Part shown: positions 46,326 to 57,450 of the stretch, piece after piece
Position numbering within the stretch: position 1 is the stretch's first letter
Layout: the number at the start of each line of letters is the position of its first letter
DNA from: Citrobacter sp.
GTDB lineage: Bacteria > Pseudomonadota > Gammaproteobacteria > Enterobacterales > Enterobacteriaceae
Direction: 5' to 3'
Length of the DNA: 64,000 bases
Assembly (NCBI GenBank): GCA_019415335.1
Contig: DXKH01000015.1
Coordinates: 186,001 to 250,000, forward strand
The notes under the pieces: generated by a model
Database searches by the model: none
What the model was told of the DNA's origin: nothing
What the model saw: the letters and a program-made list of their open reading frames with translations, nothing else
Program-made: the position numbers and the translations under genes

Positions 46326-47465
46326 TCAGTCCTGCTTTTCCAGAAAACGCCGACAGGGCAGTACCATTAAAAACCAGGCGAAATACCCGAGCGTCGACAG
46401 TTGCGATGCCGCGCGGATCCATCCCTCTTCATTACGAATGCCCTCCGTCAGATCGGGCCCCACCAGCGCTTTCGATCCCAGCCACCCCAGAAAACAGGCG
46501 TTTAGCACCCACAGCCAGAAACCCCACTTCACCCATTTGCTGTAGTGGCGAAAACGCGCGCGGGAGGTATCCAGCCAGGGTAGAAAGTAGAAGATCAGCA
46601 CCGCTCCACACATTGCCGCCAGCCCGACGAGTTCGTTCGGGAAACAACGCAGAATGGAAAAGAAGGGGAGAAAATACCACTCGGGGGCAACAATCGCCGG
46701 AGTGACCGTGGGATCCGCCGGGATATAGTTATCCGCGCTGCTCAGATAATGGGGTGCGAAGAATAAAAACCAGGCGAACAGCATCAGGAAGAGCGTGATT
46801 TTAATGGCATCCGAATCTGTGATTCGGTAATCAAAGAGCAGACTGCGGGACGCCTTTTCGCTGAAGGTCCGTTTCATCGCATGGGCAAAGGCCGACTGGA
46901 CCGTACGGACGTGGAAAATCGTCACCACTACGACCGCAAAGGGAAGAATAAAGTGCAGAACGAAAAAGCGCCCGAGGGTGGGGGTGCCAGGCGCATAGCC
47001 GCCCACCAGGAAGGTGTACAACCCGTCGCCCACCATCGGGATGGTGCGGGCGAAACTGGTAATCACCGTTGCCGCCCAGTAACTTTTTTGTCCCCAAATC
47101 AGGCTGTAACCGAGAAACGCGGTCATCATCAGCAGTACGTACAGCGTGACGCTTATCATCCACATTGCGATGTACGGTCTGCGGTAGACGCTGTAATACA
47201 TGCCACGGAAAATGTGCAGGTAGCAGGCGAAGAAAAACAGTGATGCGCCGATGGCGTGCATATTGCGCAGCAGTTCTCCGTGGCTCACCGCGCGCATGAT
47301 GTGAATGATGGAATCAAACGCCCGGTCTGTTGTCGGGACGTAAAACATTGCCAGCACGATGCCGGTCAGTATCTGTATTCCAAGCATCACCAGCAGGATC
47401 GCGCCGATGGCGAATAGCCATACACCGGCGATGGAGCGTGGGAAAGGAATGCGCCAACGGATCAT
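46326..47465 (-). CDS. petB: Cytochrome b of a bc1 complex
   Basis: Integral membrane quinol-oxidising subunit with two b haems. 379 residues and eight predicted helices. The four haem ligands are His70, His84, His171 and His185, with 13 residues between each pair as in the family. The quinol-site motif PEWY (261-264) is of the bc1 type. AAGGA before the ATG at 47465; the start falls one base after the Rieske stop, so translation is coupled. Standard bc1 subunit of full length, so the complex should be able to work. Confidence 0.95.
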   Translation of the reverse strand: MIRWRIPFPRSIAGVWLFAIGAILLVMLGIQILTGIVLAMFYVPTTDRAFDSIIHIMRAVSHGELLRNMHAIGASLFFFACYLHIFRGMYYSVYRRPYIAMWMISVTLYVLLMMTAFLGYSLIWGQKSYWAATVITSFARTIPMVGDGLYTFLVGGYAPGTPTLGRFFVLHFILPFAVVVVTIFHVRTVQSAFAHAMKRTFSEKASRSLLFDYRITDSDAIKITLFLMLFAWFLFFAPHYLSSADNYIPADPTVTPAIVAPEWYFLPFFSILRCFPNELVGLAAMCGAVLIFYFLPWLDTSRARFRHYSKWVKWGFWLWVLNACFLGWLGSKALVGPDLTEGIRNEEGWIRAASQLSTLGYFAWFLMVLPCRRFLEKQD

Positions 47466-47466
47466 C

Positions 47467-48021
47467 TCACGCGTCCTTAGCGCCAATACGCACGGTCAGA
47501 CCATCAGGATGAAAGGCATACTCAGGAACCGCCAGGTTGGCGGTGGCGGGTCCGCGGGTGACCCGTCCGGAAGTATCAAACTCCGAACCGTGACACGGGC
47601 ATATCCAGCCCTGTCCGCCGGGTCTGGCATTGGGGACGCAGCCAGCATGCGGACAATACCCCTGAACAATCAGCCAGTGCGGATAGTCAGACGCGACCCG
47701 TTCGTTGTCCGACTGCGGATCGATAAGCGCGCTGTGGTCGCCCGTGCGGGCGGCGGCAATCTCTTCCGGCGTGCGGTGATGGATGAGGATTAATTTGCCT
47801 TGCCAGATGCGTCTGACGGTTTGCCCCGCGGCGATCCCCGCCAGTGAAACGTCTATCGGCTCATTTTCTCCGCGCGTTGTTTCGTCCGGCCCTAATGCGG
47901 AAATTAACGGCCAGACGGCGGCGGTCCCCCCCGCCGCGCCAACGAATTTTGTCAATTTGCACAGGCAGTTGCGACGTTGTTCCTGTATTTCATCATCCGA
48001 CGGTTTGTTCTCCACCACCAC
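47467..48021 (-). CDS. petA: Rieske iron-sulfur protein of a bc1 complex
   Basis: The 2Fe-2S subunit that moves electrons from quinol to cytochrome c1. 184 residues. The N-terminus has a Tat-like RRNCLCKLTKFVGAAGG segment forming the anchor. The cluster ligands are Cys123/His125 in CPHAGC and Cys141/His144 in CPCHGS, with Cys128 and Cys143 for the disulfide. The first motif has Pro and Ala (CPHAGC) where most bc1 Rieske proteins have CTHLGC. It starts 11 bases after the cupredoxin gene. Confidence 0.94.
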   Translation of the reverse strand: MVVENKPSDDEIQEQRRNCLCKLTKFVGAAGGTAAVWPLISALGPDETTRGENEPIDVSLAGIAAGQTVRRIWQGKLILIHHRTPEEIAAARTGDHSALIDPQSDNERVASDYPHWLIVQGYCPHAGCVPNARPGGQGWICPCHGSEFDTSGRVTRGPATANLAVPEYAFHPDGLTVRIGAKDA

Positions 48022-48032
48022 AGCACTCTCCC

Positions 48033-48473
48033 TTACTGTTTATCAATGCGTGAATAGATCTCCTGGAAGCGCTTATCGGCGATCCCGGGTGCTGTAAACG
48101 CGCGATAGCTGTCCGGTAGGGTGGCGTCGCCGACTTTTATCAGCATAACCATCCCTTGCGCATAGTGCGGGGTGCATTTAATGCCGTAGAAGCCCGCGTT
48201 GTCATACTTCACTGCGATCTCCTCATCAATTTTGCCGATAAATCCCGGGTAACCCGCAGGCGACAGTTCAGCAATTGAGGCCGCGTTATGACTCTTATGC
48301 TTGCGGATAAATTTCACCGTATCGCCTGGCTGAATCTCCAGGTAGTCCGGTTCATAGACCATGGGGCCAGCAGAGCCGCGATTCTTCATCAGCACTTCGT
48401 GGGTTTGTGCGAAGGCTGAGGTGGTGAGGGCCAGCAGACACAACGCTTTCAGGCTCTGTTTGAGATAGTTCAT
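48033..48473 (-). CDS. Pseudoazurin-like blue copper protein
   Basis: Periplasmic type-1 copper electron carrier. The 146-residue precursor has a signal peptide ending AFA/QT. Copper ligands of a pseudoazurin are all present: His62 (HKSHNAAS), Cys100, His103 and Met108 (GIKCTPHYAQGM). Such proteins normally carry electrons to nitrite or nitrous-oxide reductases, or take them from cytochrome c1. It lies between the ABC ATPase (11 bases) and the Rieske gene in the same operon, so it is the likely electron acceptor or donor of this bc1 complex. The partner reductase or oxidase is not in the window. Confidence 0.93.
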   Translation of the reverse strand: MNYLKQSLKALCLLALTTSAFAQTHEVLMKNRGSAGPMVYEPDYLEIQPGDTVKFIRKHKSHNAASIAELSPAGYPGFIGKIDEEIAVKYDNAGFYGIKCTPHYAQGMVMLIKVGDATLPDSYRAFTAPGIADKRFQEIYSRIDKQ

Positions 48474-48484
48474 GGGGATCTTCC

Positions 48485-49300
48485 TTAGGCTCCTTCAGGC
48501 CGTTGATAACGAATAAAACAGTTCGCTCCCTGGGGTTCGCGCTCGACGATGGCGTCAATGCCAAACCAGGCGGAGAGATTCTCGCGGGTGAAAATGGCGC
48601 AGGGACGCCCCTGCATTTCCAGACGACCGGCTTTCATCACGATGATGCGATCGCAGAACATGGCAGCATGATTGAGATCGTGGAGTGCGGCGATAACCGT
48701 CAGTTTCTCGCGTTTCACCAGGCTGAGTAGACCCATCTGATGTTGAATGTCGAGATGGTTAGTGGGTTCGTCCATCAGTAACAGCTGTGGCTGCTGTGCG
48801 AGCGCGCGGGCAATGTGCAGGCGTTGCTTTTCGCCGCCGGAAAAGGTGTGCCAGCAGCGGTGGCGAAGATGTTGAAGATCAACTTTCTCCAGCATGGTCT
48901 GGACGATATCGTCATCGTTGTCCGACCACGGATTCAGCAGGCTCAGCCACGGAGTTCGCCCGAGCGAGACGGCCTGTAACGCGGTCAGGCGCTCACTGGT
49001 TTCTGCCTGCTGCTCAACCAGCGCGATCTGTTGCGCCAGTTGACGGCGCGAATAGCGATGCAACGCTTTTTGCTGCAACTGGATGTGACCCGCGGTGGGC
49101 TTCAGCAGACCGGCAAGCAGCGAAATTAGCGATGTTTTACCGGAGCCATTGGGGCCAATAATGCCGACAAACTCACCCGGCGCCACGCTGAGTGAGACAT
49201 CATTGACAATCACTTTGCCTTTCACCTGCCAGTGCAGGCTCTGCGCCTGAATGATGGCATCACCGGCGGCAACAGAAATCGGTACAGGATTAACGGTCAT
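48485..49300 (-). CDS. ABC transporter ATPase (BtuD/FecE/FhuC family)
   Basis: Cytoplasmic ATPase that powers metal-chelate or corrinoid uptake. 271 residues: Walker A GPNGSGKT (49-56), signature FSGGEKQR, Walker B LLLMDEP, and the H-loop (AALHDLNHAA). Its ATG overlaps the permease stop (ATGA), giving coupling. The family includes BtuD and FecE; the cobalamin riboswitch upstream favours a corrinoid or cobalt-linked substrate. Confidence 0.93.
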   Translation of the reverse strand: MTVNPVPISVAAGDAIIQAQSLHWQVKGKVIVNDVSLSVAPGEFVGIIGPNGSGKTSLISLLAGLLKPTAGHIQLQQKALHRYSRRQLAQQIALVEQQAETSERLTALQAVSLGRTPWLSLLNPWSDNDDDIVQTMLEKVDLQHLRHRCWHTFSGGEKQRLHIARALAQQPQLLLMDEPTNHLDIQHQMGLLSLVKREKLTVIAALHDLNHAAMFCDRIIVMKAGRLEMQGRPCAIFTRENLSAWFGIDAIVEREPQGANCFIRYQRPEGA

Positions 49301-50364
49301 TTGGTCGGGTTTCCTCTGATCAGAATGATGGCAAATGCGGGCGCACCGACCAGCGCCGTGATCACGCCGATGGGCAGAACCTGCCCCGGGAGCAGCGTGC
49401 GCGAGATAACATCGGCGACGATCAGGAAAATCGCGCCCACCAGCGCACTGACAGGCAGCAGGCGATGGTGTTGATTGCCTACCAGCAGACGGGCGGCGTG
49501 CGGAATCACCAGTCCCACAAAGCCAATTGCACCGACGATGGAGACCATGATGGCCGTCATACCGGTTACGGCGGCAATCAGCACGCCACGGGTGCGTTTC
49601 ACCGGAATCCCCAATGAGGCGGCGGACTCCGCGCCAAAGGAGAAAGCATCCAGATGACGGGCATAACAGAAACATATCGCGACGCCCACCAGCGCCGTGG
49701 GGATCGCCAGTATCACATCCGGCCAGCGGACGCCGCTCAGATTGCCGAGCAACCAGAACATAATGCCGCGCGCCTGTTCCGCATTAGCGGAGCGGGTGAT
49801 GATCAGTGAGGTCAGGGCGTTGAACAGTTGTGAACTGGCGATACCGGCGAGAATGATTTGCGTAGTAACCCCACCGCCTTGTCTGCCGCCAGCCGCGACG
49901 GCCAGCAGGGCCACAAACAAAAAGGCGGTCAGGGCACCAATAAATGCGCCGAACGACATGCTGATCATCCCGGCGCCCAGTCCGGTCAGTGCAACCAACA
50001 CGGCTCCGGTAGAGGCTCCGGCTGATATGCCCAGCAGGTAGGGCTCGGCAAGCGCATTGCGCAGTAACGACTGTAAAACCACACCCGACACGGCCAGGCA
50101 GGCGCCACAGCTGGCGGAGACCAGTGCACGGGTCAAGCGATAGTTCCAGACGATCCCGGCATCCAGCGCATCAACCGGATAATCGGTATCAAACAGATGG
50201 TTTGCCAGCGTGTTGAGGACGTGCTGCCAGGGAATAAACGTCTCGCCAATGGCGATCCCTGCCAGCAGGACGCCGCACATCAGCACGCTCACCCAGAGGG
50301 CGTGACTGCAAACATTGACCGCTAACCGACTGACGGCGTGACGCGTCCTGCGTAAATCGCTCAT
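49297..50364 (-). CDS. ABC transporter permease (BtuC/FecCD family)
   Basis: Membrane subunit of the same importer, about ten helices and 355 residues. The family motifs include LRNALAEPYLLGISAGASTGAV and GFVGLVIPHAARLLVG. I chose the ATG at 50364 (MSDLRRTRH), which has AGGT at the right spacing; the upstream ATG at 50388 has none. It follows the binding-protein gene by 65 bases, which include a strong hairpin. Confidence 0.92.
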   Translation of the reverse strand: MSDLRRTRHAVSRLAVNVCSHALWVSVLMCGVLLAGIAIGETFIPWQHVLNTLANHLFDTDYPVDALDAGIVWNYRLTRALVSASCGACLAVSGVVLQSLLRNALAEPYLLGISAGASTGAVLVALTGLGAGMISMSFGAFIGALTAFLFVALLAVAAGGRQGGGVTTQIILAGIASSQLFNALTSLIITRSANAEQARGIMFWLLGNLSGVRWPDVILAIPTALVGVAICFCYARHLDAFSFGAESAASLGIPVKRTRGVLIAAVTGMTAIMVSIVGAIGFVGLVIPHAARLLVGNQHHRLLPVSALVGAIFLIVADVISRTLLPGQVLPIGVITALVGAPAFAIILIRGNPTK

Positions 50365-50392
50365 AATGACCTGCGTTTCGGAGTGCATAAAA

Positions 50393-50420
50393 CGCGCCGG
50401 ACCCGTCCGGATCTGGCGCG
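50393..50420 (-). terminator. Attenuating hairpin between binding protein and permease
   Basis: CGCGCCGGA...TCCGG-AT-CTGGCGCG forms a GC-rich stem. There is no U-run, so it probably protects or attenuates the binding-protein message, giving more of that subunit than of the downstream products. Confidence 0.45.
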
Positions 50421-50429
50421 AAACGAGGA

Positions 50430-51482
50430 TTAATGCGCGCCCTGAGGATGCGCTAAGCCATACTCAACGAGGGCATCGGCCAGTTTTTCAACCCCGTCAA
50501 TGGTCCTGATACCGGCATTCATGGTCTGCACGTCAATCACGGGTAAATGATCGGCTTTTACGGCGGGGATTAGTTGGGTGACCGGGTCGGATTTCAGATA
50601 ATCCATTTTCACCTGCCAGTCATCGGCCGGGAAACGCCGACGACTCATTTCACCCAGTACGATCACTGACGGTTGGGCTTTGGCGATGGTTTCCCATCCG
50701 ACCGTCGGCCACTCTTCGGCGGAATCAATGACGTTTTTGATACCCAGTGTCTGCGCAATCCAGGCCGCAGGCCCCAGTTTCCCGGCGACGTAAGGATCCA
50801 GTTGCAGATCGGCGCTGGAGAACCAGAAGACAGCGGAGACGTTGCTCTCCATCCCGGCAATTTTATTCTTCGCTGCGGTTTCACGGGCTTTGAGGCTGGC
50901 AATCAGTTCGTCGCCCTTATCCTGAACGTCGAAGATCGTCGCCAGGTCGGCCACTTCCTGATAGACCATTGCGATATCAAACATGCCTTTGCGCACGCCG
51001 TCACCGCCATCTTCGTTATCTTTCGCGCAGTCTGCCGGTGCGGTATAGACCGGGACCTTCAGTTCGCTGAACTGTTCATAAGACGCCACCGTGCCCGCAG
51101 GACCGATTTGCCATTCGAACTGGCTGGCGACCAGATCCGGTTTTTTGGCAATAATGCCTTCGAAGCTGGGGATGTTTTGCGCAATAACCGCAATCTTGTC
51201 ATTTGCCGCCTTATACGCGTCGGGAACGGGCCCGAACCACAGCGATGTGCCTACCACGCGGTCGGCCAGCCCCAGCGCATACAGGATCTCAGTGCTGTTT
51301 TGTCCTACGGTGGCAACACGTTTTGGTGCTGCGCTAAACGTGATATCCCGACCACAGTTTTTTATCGTCAAGGGATATTCCGTTTTCGCGGCATGAGAAA
51401 GACCTGAGGTGAGAAACAGTGCTGCACCGGCAACAACCAGAAGCGCTTTTTTATAAGGTAAAGAGGTAACATTAGCGTGCAT
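50430..51482 (-). CDS. ABC transporter periplasmic binding protein (corrinoid/siderophore type)
   Basis: Periplasmic receptor of the importer, a cluster 8/PeripBP_2 (BtuF/FepB-like) two-lobe protein of 350 residues. A signal peptide ends near LSHA/AK. SFEGIIAKKPDLVAS and KNVIDSAEEWPTVGWETIAKAQP are family segments. The ATG at 51482 behind GGGA is preferred; the frame is open 14 codons upstream. First gene of the seven-gene operon, 230 bases downstream of the cobalamin riboswitch. The substrate is likely a corrinoid, a precursor of it, or a metal chelate; it cannot be read more exactly. Confidence 0.92.
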   Translation of the reverse strand: MHANVTSLPYKKALLVVAGAALFLTSGLSHAAKTEYPLTIKNCGRDITFSAAPKRVATVGQNSTEILYALGLADRVVGTSLWFGPVPDAYKAANDKIAVIAQNIPSFEGIIAKKPDLVASQFEWQIGPAGTVASYEQFSELKVPVYTAPADCAKDNEDGGDGVRKGMFDIAMVYQEVADLATIFDVQDKGDELIASLKARETAAKNKIAGMESNVSAVFWFSSADLQLDPYVAGKLGPAAWIAQTLGIKNVIDSAEEWPTVGWETIAKAQPSVIVLGEMSRRRFPADDWQVKMDYLKSDPVTQLIPAVKADHLPVIDVQTMNAGIRTIDGVEKLADALVEYGLAHPQGAH

Positions 51483-51714
51483 TATTATCATCCCGTTCAT
51501 GCCAGAATCTGAACGTCTGGTCATGGATTATGTCGTTCCATATATCGGGAGAGTTCATGACGATAGATGACAGGATATCGTGAAATTTACGCATGACTTT
51601 ATGAAAATAAAGAATGTGCATGGTTTAGTCAGAAAACTGATTCACCCTTTCACAGTTACTTATGTCAAATAAATCATCCCATGGACCATCCCGTCCACTC
51701 AATGGGGCATAAAT
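51483..51714. other. Leader between riboswitch and first gene
   Basis: About 230 bases of untranslated leader. It must hold the expression platform of the riboswitch, but I could not define a clear terminator or a single sequestering stem by eye. Confidence 0.35.
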
Positions 51715-51910
51715 TTGACAGCAGGTCTCCTGACTCACGGTAATCAGAATATCGGCCTTCCCATAAAGATTCGCTTTACAGTGACCTGCAACAAAATATG
51801 TTGCACGAGGATATTCTGCATCCGCCTACAGTTGCGGGGGCAGTCATGGCATGGGATTACAATAATCCGCACCATATTCCTATTCACTACAATGTTGGTG
51901 TAATGAAATG
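51715..51910 (-). promoter_or_regulatory. Cobalamin (B12) riboswitch
   Basis: On the minus strand the region has, in order, the cobalamin-riboswitch core CCCGCAACTGTA (51839-51828), GTCACTG (about 51785), GGGAAGGC (51762-51755) and the B12 box AGTCAGGAGACCTGC (51735-51721). These are the conserved elements of the adenosylcobalamin class. It would reduce expression of the downstream operon when the corrinoid is abundant. The ends are approximate. Confidence 0.9.
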
Positions 51911-52108
51911 CTGTCGGAAAGGACTGTATCGGCAATGGTTAACAAGATCAATCGCAGAGTGAAATGGGGGTTTAATTGGATTTGTGTAATTTTAGTTCAT
52001 AAATATCATGTAGTTATACATGAATGAATAATAAAATTCGGGATAACTAAACGTAATAATAAAAAGCTAAATGAGAATTGATTGACATTGATCAACTAAT
52101 ATTCTTAG
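51911..52108. other. Promoter region upstream of the riboswitch
   Basis: AT-rich 200 bases that must contain the operon promoter. No specific regulator site is recognised. Confidence 0.4.
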
Positions 52109-52624
52109 TCATGATAATTTATGTGATCTCTCCATATGCACTAATTGCCAGTCGTCATGCATATCCATCACTACTTCGAAATCATTCCGTCGCCAGAATG
52201 AATATCCACCCGGTAAAAAATGGTGGGTATGTAAGTACAATATGTTGTACTGCTGTTGCTCACAGAATGTTTCAGCAAAAGCGAGTAACTGACCCCCAAT
52301 ACCTTTTCTGCGAAAACGTTTGTCAACATAACAGCGACAAATTTCTGCCGTCTCTGACAAAATATAACGCCCACGAAGTTCGGCTATGCGGTCGTCATAT
52401 TGGCAGACGGCGAGAGTGGCAATGAGTTCATGATTTTCGCTCCAGGCGCAGAGCAATACATTCCGCTCCTGCTGAATATACTGCTGTTGTAGGTTAAAAA
52501 CATCCTGCCCGGCAGAAGGAATCGGCCTGCCAGCAGCAAAGAATTCATTCAAATGTTGAGTCAGAAATAACTGAACCGCCGGAATATCATCTCCGGCCAT
52601 TTCACGTAGCGTATATGAAATCAC
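52109..52624 (-). CDS. GNAT-family N-acetyltransferase
   Basis: A 171-residue acetyl-CoA-dependent acetyltransferase. Motif A is CYVDKRFRRKGIGGQLLAFAE, including the RRKGIG pyrophosphate loop. The start is GTG at 52624, as no ATG fits the N-terminus. Substrate unknown. It sits between dauA and the riboswitch-led operon, on the same strand but with its own promoter region, so it is part of the inserted segment rather than the E. coli-type core. Confidence 0.85.
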   Translation of the reverse strand: MISYTLREMAGDDIPAVQLFLTQHLNEFFAAGRPIPSAGQDVFNLQQQYIQQERNVLLCAWSENHELIATLAVCQYDDRIAELRGRYILSETAEICRCYVDKRFRRKGIGGQLLAFAETFCEQQQYNILYLHTHHFLPGGYSFWRRNDFEVVMDMHDDWQLVHMERSHKLS

Positions 52625-52706
52625 GAGTTGCCACTCTTATTCGCAGGAACAGAAAGCAGATAATAACAACACGGGAGGGGAAAACCAGCGGGCAGAGCGG
52701 AAAATG

Positions 52707-52738
52707 TTACCGGCCTGTACAGGAACAGACCGGTAACC
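52707..52738 (-). terminator. Terminator of dauA
   Basis: GTTACCGG...CCGGTAAC, 8-bp stem with inner CTGT/ACAG, then ATTTT on the minus strand, 8 bases past the dauA stop. Confidence 0.65.
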
Positions 52739-52746
52739 GCAAAAGA

Positions 52747-54426
52747 TTATAAATCAGCCAGCGCCGCGTCACGGTTCGGGAAGAAGGCCAGACGACCCGG
52801 AATCGGCTTAATGCCTGCGCGTGCCATCGTGCGCAGCGGCTGGAACTCGAGATTACTTATGCGCAGTTCGCAGCCTTCTGGCAATCTTTTCACAAAGCGC
52901 TGGAAGGCATCCAGACCGCCAGCGTCCAGCACCGGTACCGCGTCCCACTTCAGTACGACAATGCGTTTACCCTCAATGCGCGACTCCAGATCGGTAAACA
53001 ATCCTTCAGCCGCCGCAAAGAACAGCGGGCCGATCACACGCAGTACCAGCACATCCTCTGGCACCTCGACGTTAACCGCTGCCAGTCGTGTCATGCGCGC
53101 GATACGGCGCATAAACAGTAACGAGGCCAGTACAATCCCGACGCTGATGGCAATGACCATATCAAACAGCACCGTCAGCGACATACACATCATCATCACA
53201 ATGATGTCGTCTTTGGGAGCATGACGCAGCAAATCCACCACCTTGTGGGCTTCGCTCATGTTCCATGCCACCATCAGCAGCAGAGCCGCCATCGCCGACA
53301 GCGGCAGCCAGGAGAGTAGCGGTGCAAGCGCCAATAGTGCCATGATCACCAGCAGCGCGTGGATCACGGCAGAGATGGGAGAGGTTGCGCCGGCGCGGAC
53401 GTTCGCGGCCGAACGAGCAATCGCTGCCGTTGCGGTGATACCACCAAAGAAGGGGGCGACAATATTACCCAGACCCTGACCAATCAACTCGCTGTTGGCT
53501 TTGTGTTTGGTGCCCGTCATCCCGTCGAGTACCACGGCGCAGAGCAGAGACTCAATCGCCCCCAGCATCGCCATCGAGAAGGCCGCCGGAAGCAGGGCGC
53601 GCAGGGAGTCCCAGCTCAGCGTGAAATCAGAATCCGGCAGGTTCCACGGCAGCACCAGTTGCGGCAGCAGTTGCGGGATCCCGTTGCCCTGTGAGCCGTC
53701 GGCCAAAATATAGTGGAACTGAGAACCAATGGTGGCAACGTGGCCGCCAAACAGGTTGACGATCCCCATGACGGCGCAGCCGGCAAGCAGGGCGGGCAGG
53801 TGCCCCGGCAGGCGAATGCCCAGACGTGGCCACATTATCAGCGTACCCAGCGTGACCACCCCGATGGCGGCATCGCCCAGGTTAATGGTCGGCAGAGCCA
53901 TAAATAGCGCGCCGACTTTTTGCAGATAGTGTTCCGGGACGTGGGCCATCTGCAGGCCAAGGAAATCTTTGATTTGCATGGTACCAATAGTGATACCAAT
54001 CCCTGAGGTAAAACCTAAGGTCACCGAGACCGGGATGTACTCAATCAGGCGGCCAAAGCGGGCCAGGCCAAAGAGGATCAGGAAGACCCCGGACATCAGC
54101 GTCGCGACAAGCAGGCCTGCCAGCCCAAACTGTTGCGAAACGGGGTAGAGGATCACCACAAACGCGGCGGTCGGGCCTGAGACGCTAAAACGCGAGCCCC
54201 CGGTTAAGGCAATAACAATCCCGGCCACAGCGGAGGTATAAAGTCCGTACTGCGGCGCGACACCACTCCCGATAGCCAATGCCATCGCCAGCGGGATAGC
54301 AATAATCCCGACGGTGATCCCGGCAATCACATCACGGGTAAACCGTGAGGCGGTATATTTTTCTTTCCAGCAAGCGTCGATGAGGGCGCGGAAAGGCATC
54401 ACATGTGAGGAAAAAATTCTGTTCAC
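52747..54426 (-). CDS. dauA: SulP-family C4-dicarboxylate transporter DauA
   Basis: Inner-membrane transporter for succinate and related C4-dicarboxylates at acid pH (E. coli YchM). 559 residues with the SulP membrane core ([30 protein letters not shown]) and a C-terminal cytosolic STAS domain (about 440-559, [16 protein letters not shown]). Same position upstream-to-downstream with prs as in E. coli. Confidence 0.97.
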   Translation of the reverse strand: MNRIFSSHVMPFRALIDACWKEKYTASRFTRDVIAGITVGIIAIPLAMALAIGSGVAPQYGLYTSAVAGIVIALTGGSRFSVSGPTAAFVVILYPVSQQFGLAGLLVATLMSGVFLILFGLARFGRLIEYIPVSVTLGFTSGIGITIGTMQIKDFLGLQMAHVPEHYLQKVGALFMALPTINLGDAAIGVVTLGTLIMWPRLGIRLPGHLPALLAGCAVMGIVNLFGGHVATIGSQFHYILADGSQGNGIPQLLPQLVLPWNLPDSDFTLSWDSLRALLPAAFSMAMLGAIESLLCAVVLDGMTGTKHKANSELIGQGLGNIVAPFFGGITATAAIARSAANVRAGATSPISAVIHALLVIMALLALAPLLSWLPLSAMAALLLMVAWNMSEAHKVVDLLRHAPKDDIIVMMMCMSLTVLFDMVIAISVGIVLASLLFMRRIARMTRLAAVNVEVPEDVLVLRVIGPLFFAAAEGLFTDLESRIEGKRIVVLKWDAVPVLDAGGLDAFQRFVKRLPEGCELRISNLEFQPLRTMARAGIKPIPGRLAFFPNRDAALADL

Positions 54427-54525
54427 AATAATGTTTCATCCATGAGCGCATCATCTGTCAACTCAATGAAATGGCGGGTTGGCAGGTGAAGGAGGCATAA
54501 GTCATACAAATAAAGGTTACAGACG

Positions 54526-54550
54526 AAAAAACCCGCCGCAGCGGGTTTTT
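54526..54550 (-). terminator. Terminator of prs
   Basis: AAAAACCCGC-TGCG-GCGGGTTTTTT, a strong intrinsic terminator 13 bases past the prs stop. Confidence 0.9.
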
Positions 54551-54563
54551 GAACCGGGTTCGA

Positions 54564-57318
<2,755 letters not shown>

Positions 57319-57450
57319 CTACGTTCACGTTATCTTAATTTAAGCGGTAAGCTATTACTCCAAAAGGGGGCACTCTCTTTTATTGATTCCGCGCATCCTG
57401 TATGATGCGAGCAGACTAACCTTATCAACGCTGGTACTACTCCCGCAGAC

